Below are positions 60,234 through 64,000 of a stretch of 64,000 bases of DNA, one piece after another; the stretch's first letter is position 1; each line of letters opens with the position of its first letter. The notes beneath the pieces are model-generated. The model was not told where the DNA came from and did no database searches. It was given only the letters and a program-made list of their open reading frames with translations. The DNA is taken from NCBI GenBank assembly GCA_036752345.1, contig DAIOSV010000004.1, positions 22,730-86,729 on the forward strand, given 5' to 3'. Made by a program: the position numbers and the translations under genes. The DNA comes from UBA1715 sp036752345. Its GTDB lineage: Bacteria; Bacteroidota; Bacteroidia; Bacteroidales; UBA1715.

Positions 60234-60393
60234 AAAAANNNNNNNNNNNNNNNNNNNNNNNNNNNNNNNNNNNNNNNNNNNNNNNNNNNNNNNNNNNNNN
60301 NNNNNNNNNNNNNNNNNNNNNNNNNNNNNNNNNNNNNNCGCTATTTGGCATTTCTGGAATGACCCTCCGCATAGAACGGGCGAATTAAAAAAA
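60184..60393. other. false assembly gap with duplicated contig ends
   Basis: 100 N at 60239-60338. The 55 bases before it (60184-60238) are repeated exactly after it (60339-60393). This is what an unmerged contig overlap leaves, so the true sequence is continuous and the gldH end is probably correct. Confidence 0.9.
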
Positions 60394-60540
60394 CAAGCAC
60401 ACGAATTTCCAGAAAAAGGAAGAAGCACAATTGCGGAACATATAGCGAATGTGTACGAAGAAGGGGAATTAGTGCAAAATGGAACTTGTCGGAAATTCCG
60501 ACAGGTTCATAAAGAAGGTGTTCGCAAAAGGAGATTCGTA
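60379..60540 (+). pseudogene. remnant of a RhuM-family (virulence RhuM) gene
   Basis: In frame from about 60379: KGRSTIAEHIANVYEEGELV, then NGTCRKFRQVHKEGVR, which resembles RhuM proteins (STI.rHI.N.YeEGEL, then a VQ.EG.R region). There is no N-terminus or start codon, and the reading turns to unrelated sequence after 60520. The expected YNLDMIIA.GYR part is missing. It is a truncated relic between gldH and the restriction-modification gene. Full-length RhuM genes commonly travel with type I/ISP restriction loci, which agrees with this neighbourhood. Confidence 0.6.
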
Positions 60541-60621
60541 CAAGAACACGTTATGCACAAAAATTGCTATCGGATGTTTGTAAAACAACTGGTATTTTAC
60601 AAGCGTACTGCAGATTATTCT

Positions 60622-60629
60622 TACATTTG
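60622..60629 (+). promoter_or_regulatory. -7 promoter element of the restriction-modification gene
   Basis: TACATTTG, exact TAnnTTTG match, 22 bp before the ATG at 60652, with a T-rich -33 region near 60595. Confidence 0.55.
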
Positions 60630-60651
60630 TAGTATTAAACCGATTTGAAAA

Positions 60652-63600
60652 ATGACAACAGAGCAATATTTAGAAAGCATACAACAACGTTACAAACTCG
60701 GAAACGCAACAGAACACACCTTTCGGGGCGATTTGCAACAACTTATTGAAAGCCTTGTCCCGACCATTCAAGCCACAAATGAACCCAAAAGACAAAGTTG
60801 CGGAGCTCCCGATTATATTATTACCCAAAAAGAAATTCCTGTAGGATTTATTGAAGCCAAAGACATAGGTGATACCGACCTTGAAGGTGCCAAACGAACA
60901 GGAAACAAGGAACAATTCGACCGTTATAAGGCATCGTTAAGCAATCTGATGTTTACCGATTACCTTACGTTTCACTTGTATCGCGACGGACAGTTTGTTA
61001 CCAAAATAGCCATTGCCGAACTCACCCCTAACCCCTCAAAAGGAGGAGAGTTCATCATAAAACCTCTGCCCGAAAACTTTGCAACCTTCGAAAACCTTAT
61101 TAAAGATTTTTGCACGCACATAGGGCAAACCATTAAAAGCAGTAAGAAACTTGCCGAAATGATGGCCGGTAAAGCCCGATTGCTTTCCGACATTATTGAA
61201 AAAGCACTTACCAGCGACGAGGAAAACAGCGACAATAGTTCGCTCAAAGACCAAATGAATGCGTTTAAGCAGATACTCATTCACGACATTACTCCCAAAG
61301 GTTTTGCCGATGTATATGCCCAAACTATAACCTACGGAATGTTTGCTGCCCGCTTGCACGACCCAACGTTGCCAACCTTTAGCCGACAGGAAGCGTTTGA
61401 ACTCATTCCTAAATCAAATCCATTCCTTAAAAAACTCTTTGGCTATATAGCAGGCTTAGAATTGGACGAACGCATAACGTGGATTGTTGACGATTTAGTG
61501 AACATATTCCTTGCGTGCAATGTGGAGGAGATGCTCAAAAACTATGGCAAGTCTACCAAAACGGAAGACCCCATTATCCATTTTTACGAAGATTTCCTAA
61601 GCGAATACGACCCCAAATTGCGCAAAGCGCGTGGCGTATGGTACACACCAAAACCGGTGGTAAACTTTATAGTGCGTGCCGTTGACGATATTCTCAAAAC
61701 TGAATTTAACCTTCCGCAAGGCCTTGCCGATACCAGCACCACAAAAATTAAAGTGGACATGCAAGGCAAAAAGGTGGAACAAGAAGTGCACCGCGTGCAA
61801 GTGCTTGACCCCGCTACCGGTACCGGTACGTTTCTTGCCGAGGTTATAAAACAAATATATAGCAAGTTTCAGGTGCAGCAGGGCATTTGGAGCAATTATG
61901 TAGAAACACATTTATTGCCTCGCCTTAACGGGTTTGAGTTGCTTATGGCAAGCTATGCCATGGCGCACCTGAAACTCGACTTACTCCTAACCGAAACAGG
62001 CTACCGTTCTAAATTCCCCTCCTCTGGAGAGATTACCACCCCGTCCTTCGGACACCCCTCCAAAGGAGGGGAATTGGGGCGGGGTGGTCAACGTATACGC
62101 GTGTACCTTACCAATAGCCTTGAAGAATACAACCCCGACACAGGTACGCTCTTTGCCAGTTGGCTGAGTAGCGAAGCGAACGAGGCAAACCGCATAAAAC
62201 GCGATACGCCTGTAATGTGTGTTATGGGAAATCCTCCATATAGCGGTGAAAGTGCCAACAAAGGCGAATGGATAATGAGCCTAATGGAAGATTACAAAAA
62301 AGAACCGGGAGGAAAAGAAAAACTTAAGGAACAAAACTCCAAATGGATAAATGACGACTATGTAAAGTTTATTCGCTATGGCCAACACTTTATTGAGAAA
62401 AATGGGAGTGGTGTTTTAGCCTTTATTAATCCTCATGGATATTTGGATAATCCAACCTTTAGAGGAATGCGTTGGAATCTGCTCAAAACCTATGACAAGA
62501 TATATACCATAGACTTACATGGCAATAGTAAAAAGAAAGAGGTTTGTCCCGATGGCTCTCCCGACCAAAATGTATTTGACATAATGCAAGGGGTTTCAAT
62601 CAATCTATTTATTAAAACAGGGAAGAAGAAACCAAATGAATTAGGAAAGGTATTTCATTATGATTTATTTGGTCAACGAGAAAAGAAATATAATTTTCTA
62701 AATGACAATTCAATTAAAACAGTTCCTTACAATGAACTGCCGAATGTAGCTCCAAATTACTTTTTTGTAAATAAGGATTTTGGTGTTCAAGAAGAATACG
62801 ATAGCGGAATAAAATTAACTGATTTATTTCCCCTGAACAATGTTGGTGTTGTAACTTCAAGAGATTCTTTTGTAATCGACGATACAAAACAAAATTTACA
62901 AAATAGAATTGTGGACTTTTTTACAACAGAAAAGCAAGAACTAATCAATAAATACCATGTGAAAGAAAATAGTTCATGGAAAATAGATGAAGTAAAAAGA
63001 AAAGCAATTTCATTGAAAGAGGAATATATAACCCCAATTTCATACCGGCCATTTGATGATAAATTCGTTTACTACAACGAATATTTTATAGAACGAAGCA
63101 GAACAGAAGTAATGCAACATTTTATAAAAGGTGAAAATTTAGGAATATGTTTATGCAAGCAATTTAAGTCAGGCGAAAAATATCAACATATTTTTATTTC
63201 AGATAAAATTATTGAAAGTTCATTTGTATCTAATAAAACTAGTGAAATAACAAGTATAATCCCCCTTTATCTCTATCCCGAACAAGATGGGCAAAAAAGT
63301 ACTGAAGAACAGCCGGAACGAGTGCCAAACCTCAATAAAGAAATAGTACAAGCAATCGCCGAGAAACTAGGCCTCCAATTCATTCCTGAAAAGAATTCCC
63401 CTCCTCTGGAGGGGTGCCCGCAGGGCGGGGTGGTCGTTTCCAACGACGGGGTGGTTAATTCCAACAACGGGGTGGTCGTTTCTCCTCTGGAGCATTGCCC
63501 GAACGACGACGAAATTCTCGCCACCATTAACAACACACCCATTATTCGCCGGTTTGTAAAAGATTTACCCTATAATCCTGACCTTAGTCAGTTGGCCAAA

Positions 63601-64000
63601 GACAAGCGAAAAGCAGGCATTCTCTCCGAGGTATTGTTTTGGAAGCAAGTGCATCAAGGACTTTTCTATGGTATTGACTTCGACCGACAACGTATTATCG
63701 GTAATTATATCGTAGATTTCTATGTCAAAACCTTGGGATTGGTAATAGAAATAGATGGGAGCAGCCACGACACAAAACAGGAATACGATGCTGAAAGACA
63801 AGCATATTTAGAACAGTTAGGATTGAAAGTGTATCGTATTGCCGACATTGACGTAAAGAAAGACATTAGAGCGGTAATGCGAGGGTTGGAAAATTATATA
63901 GAACAAGAATTTGGTAACTTAACCACCCTGTCCTACGGACACCCCTCCGAAGGAGGGGAATGTGGGGCCTCGTCGTGTGGTGGAGGGGAATTTGCGCCCA
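60652..64000 (+). CDS. type ISP/IIG-like restriction-modification enzyme with in-frame palindromic insertions and a DUF559 insert (right end cut off)
   Basis: 1116 residues read without a stop to the window edge. An N-terminal PD-(D/E)xK nuclease domain has D54 (GAPDYII) and E68-x-K70 (GFIEAKD). A helical spacer follows. The N6-adenine methyltransferase has motif I at 386-394 (LDPATGTGTF) and motif IV N527-P-P-Y530. A target-recognition-like region (about 620-890) precedes YLYPEQDGQ. There is no helicase domain, so a single-chain type IIG/ISP enzyme is likely. In-frame extra segments lie at residues 124-134, 455-479 and 916-1113; the last contains a whole DUF559 nuclease domain (about 964-1095: D1022, E1033, D1035) between palindromes, after which EFAP seems to return to the host enzyme. 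The downstream end is outside the window. Confidence 0.85.
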   Translation, partial: MTTEQYLESIQQRYKLGNATEHTFRGDLQQLIESLVPTIQATNEPKRQSCGAPDYIITQKEIPVGFIEAKDIGDTDLEGAKRTGNKEQFDRYKASLSNLMFTDYLTFHLYRDGQFVTKIAIAELTPNPSKGGEFIIKPLPENFATFENLIKDFCTHIGQTIKSSKKLAEMMAGKARLLSDIIEKALTSDEENSDNSSLKDQMNAFKQILIHDITPKGFADVYAQTITYGMFAARLHDPTLPTFSRQEAFELIPKSNPFLKKLFGYIAGLELDERITWIVDDLVNIFLACNVEEMLKNYGKSTKTEDPIIHFYEDFLSEYDPKLRKARGVWYTPKPVVNFIVRAVDDILKTEFNLPQGLADTSTTKIKVDMQGKKVEQEVHRVQVLDPATGTGTFLAEVIKQIYSKFQVQQGIWSNYVETHLLPRLNGFELLMASYAMAHLKLDLLLTETGYRSKFPSSGEITTPSFGHPSKGGELGRGGQRIRVYLTNSLEEYNPDTGTLFASWLSSEANEANRIKRDTPVMCVMGNPPYSGESANKGEWIMSLMEDYKKEPGGKEKLKEQNSKWINDDYVKFIRYGQHFIEKNGSGVLAFINPHGYLDNPTFRGMRWNLLKTYDKIYTIDLHGNSKKKEVCPDGSPDQNVFDIMQGVSINLFIKTGKKKPNELGKVFHYDLFGQREKKYNFLNDNSIKTVPYNELPNVAPNYFFVNKDFGVQEEYDSGIKLTDLFPLNNVGVVTSRDSFVIDDTKQNLQNRIVDFFTTEKQELINKYHVKENSSWKIDEVKRKAISLKEEYITPISYRPFDDKFVYYNEYFIERSRTEVMQHFIKGENLGICLCKQFKSGEKYQHIFISDKIIESSFVSNKTSEITSIIPLYLYPEQDGQKSTEEQPERVPNLNKEIVQAIAEKLGLQFIPEKNSPPLEGCPQGGVVVSNDGVVNSNNGVVVSPLEHCPNDDEILATINNTPIIRRFVKDLPYNPDLSQLAKDKRKAGILSEVLFWKQVHQGLFYGIDFDRQRIIGNYIVDFYVKTLGLVIEIDGSSHDTKQEYDAERQAYLEQLGLKVYRIADIDVKKDIRAVMRGLENYIEQEFGNLTTLSYGHPSEGGECGASSCGGGEFAP
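61021..61056 (+). repeat. degenerate palindromic element in frame in the R-M gene
   Basis: CCCCTCAAAAGGAGGAGAG is a short, degraded version of the elements at 62014 and 63396. It encodes LTPNPSKGGEF (residues 124-134) between normal R-M segments. Confidence 0.6.
62014..62088 (+). repeat. palindromic element inserted in frame in the methyltransferase domain
   Basis: 75 bp of nested inverted repeats: TTCCCCTCC (62014-62022) with GGAGGGGAA (62065-62073), ACCACCCCG (62035-62043) with CGGGGTGGT (62080-62088), and CCCCTCC/GGAGGGG (62055-62071). It is a multiple of three and adds residues 455-479 between YRSK and QRIRVYLTN. It is distinctly GC-rich against AT-rich host DNA. Confidence 0.85.
63396..63492 (+). 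repeat. palindromic element plus 21-bp tandem repeats (left border of DUF559 cassette)
   Basis: TTCCCCTCC...GGAGGGG begins at 63396, then a GCAGGGCGGGGTGGTC segment, followed by three copies of a 21-base unit starting GGGGTGGTCGTTTCCAAC (63427-63489), coding for GVVVSND-type heptads (GVVVSND, GVVNSNN, GVVVSPL). It forms the left border of the inserted DUF559 domain. Confidence 0.8.
63396..63990 (+). mobile_element. candidate DUF559 insertion cassette within the R-M gene
   Basis: A DUF559 (Vsr-like, PD-(D/E)xK-related) endonuclease reading frame (about 63541-63920: FVKDLPYNP, then YGIDFDRQRIIGNYIVDFY, then VIEIDGSSHD) bounded on both sides by GC-rich palindromic elements and continuous in frame with the R-M host gene. 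It looks like a self-inserted nuclease element. No transposase or recombinase is visible. Borders are inferred from where R-M-like sequence stops (PEKN) and resumes (EFAP). Confidence 0.55.
63922..64000 (+). repeat. right-border palindromic element of the DUF559 cassette
   Basis: ACCACCCTGTCCTACGG, then CACCCCTCCGAAGGAGGGGAA (core inverted pair CCCCTCC/GGAGGGG), then a second GTGGAGGGGAA unit. It matches the structure of the 62014 element and is truncated by the window edge. Confidence 0.75.

Noticed and set aside
60130..60428. Minus-strand ORFs spanning the N run
   Set aside because: They exist only because the duplicated contig ends and N are open in that frame.
63427..63489. CRISPR-like array
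   Set aside because: The 21-bp repeats are contiguous without spacers and lie in a coding frame.
63273..63801. Two minus-strand ORFs at the right end
   Set aside because: They are antisense to the strong R-M/DUF559 frame and match no protein pattern.

Overview
The window is chromosomal DNA of an AT-rich, probably anaerobic member of the Bacteroidota (most likely Bacteroidales). The support is: Bacteroidota-type promoters (TAnnTTTG at -7) and weak Shine-Dalgarno sequences; a secreted subtilase ending in a type IX secretion sorting domain; a GldH-like lipoprotein; class I fumarase; a PerR/rubrerythrin/rubredoxin oxidative-stress operon; and family-typical versions of PurC, arginine decarboxylase and XylA. 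I cannot name a genus. The window contains two runs of 100 N.

Layout. 1-2.6 kb: potassium uptake (trkA, an unannotated 59-aa membrane protein, trkH running off the left edge). 2.8-3.8 kb: MscS channel. 4.0-6.4 kb: five-gene peroxide-defence operon (perR, rubredoxin, flavoprotein-rubredoxin, rubrerythrin, reverse rubrerythrin) behind a strong PerR-box-like palindrome. 6.5-9.5 kb: SPFH protein, heptose-7-P kinase, sigma-54 activator lacking a DNA-binding domain. 9.5-15.4 kb: recO, an exported protein, a T9SS subtilase and an MlaEF-type ABC transporter. 15.5-17.6 kb: fumarase and cupin. 17.7-23.1 kb: ammonia-lyase, FabG, small outer-membrane protein, FabB-like ketosynthase and a lipoprotein, resembling part of an aryl-polyene/flexirubin pathway. 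23.2-29.3 kb: ClpB, Ser-rich exported protein, rhodanese lipoprotein, tRNA-Asp, a DUF4143-type ATPase flanked by inverted repeats, and an ORF6N protein.

29.5-42.3 kb is a xyloglucan/xyloside locus on the minus strand: GH2 beta-galactosidase-like enzyme, two PA14-containing GH31 alpha-xylosidases, xylulokinase, xylose isomerase and xylose/H+ symporter. Together these would trim galactose and xylose from oligosaccharides, import xylose and feed it to the pentose phosphate pathway. Divergent from it (42.6-49.0 kb) is a five-gene operon of two large outer-membrane beta-barrels and three surface-type lipoproteins with carbohydrate-binding-like folds. It contains no SusC/SusD pair. It is my best candidate for an undescribed glycan-capture system.

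49.4-60.2 kb is mostly housekeeping: serine hydrolase, isopropylmalate-synthase-family enzyme, glyA, patatin, arginine decarboxylase, formyl-THF cyclo-ligase, purC, phoH, SAM hydroxide adenosyltransferase, GldH-like lipoprotein. 60.3-64 kb is a defence region: a broken RhuM remnant, then a type ISP/IIG restriction-modification gene running off the right edge. GC-rich palindromic elements have been inserted in frame into that gene, and near its end there is a complete in-frame DUF559 nuclease cassette bounded by the same palindromes. That is the most unusual structure in the window.
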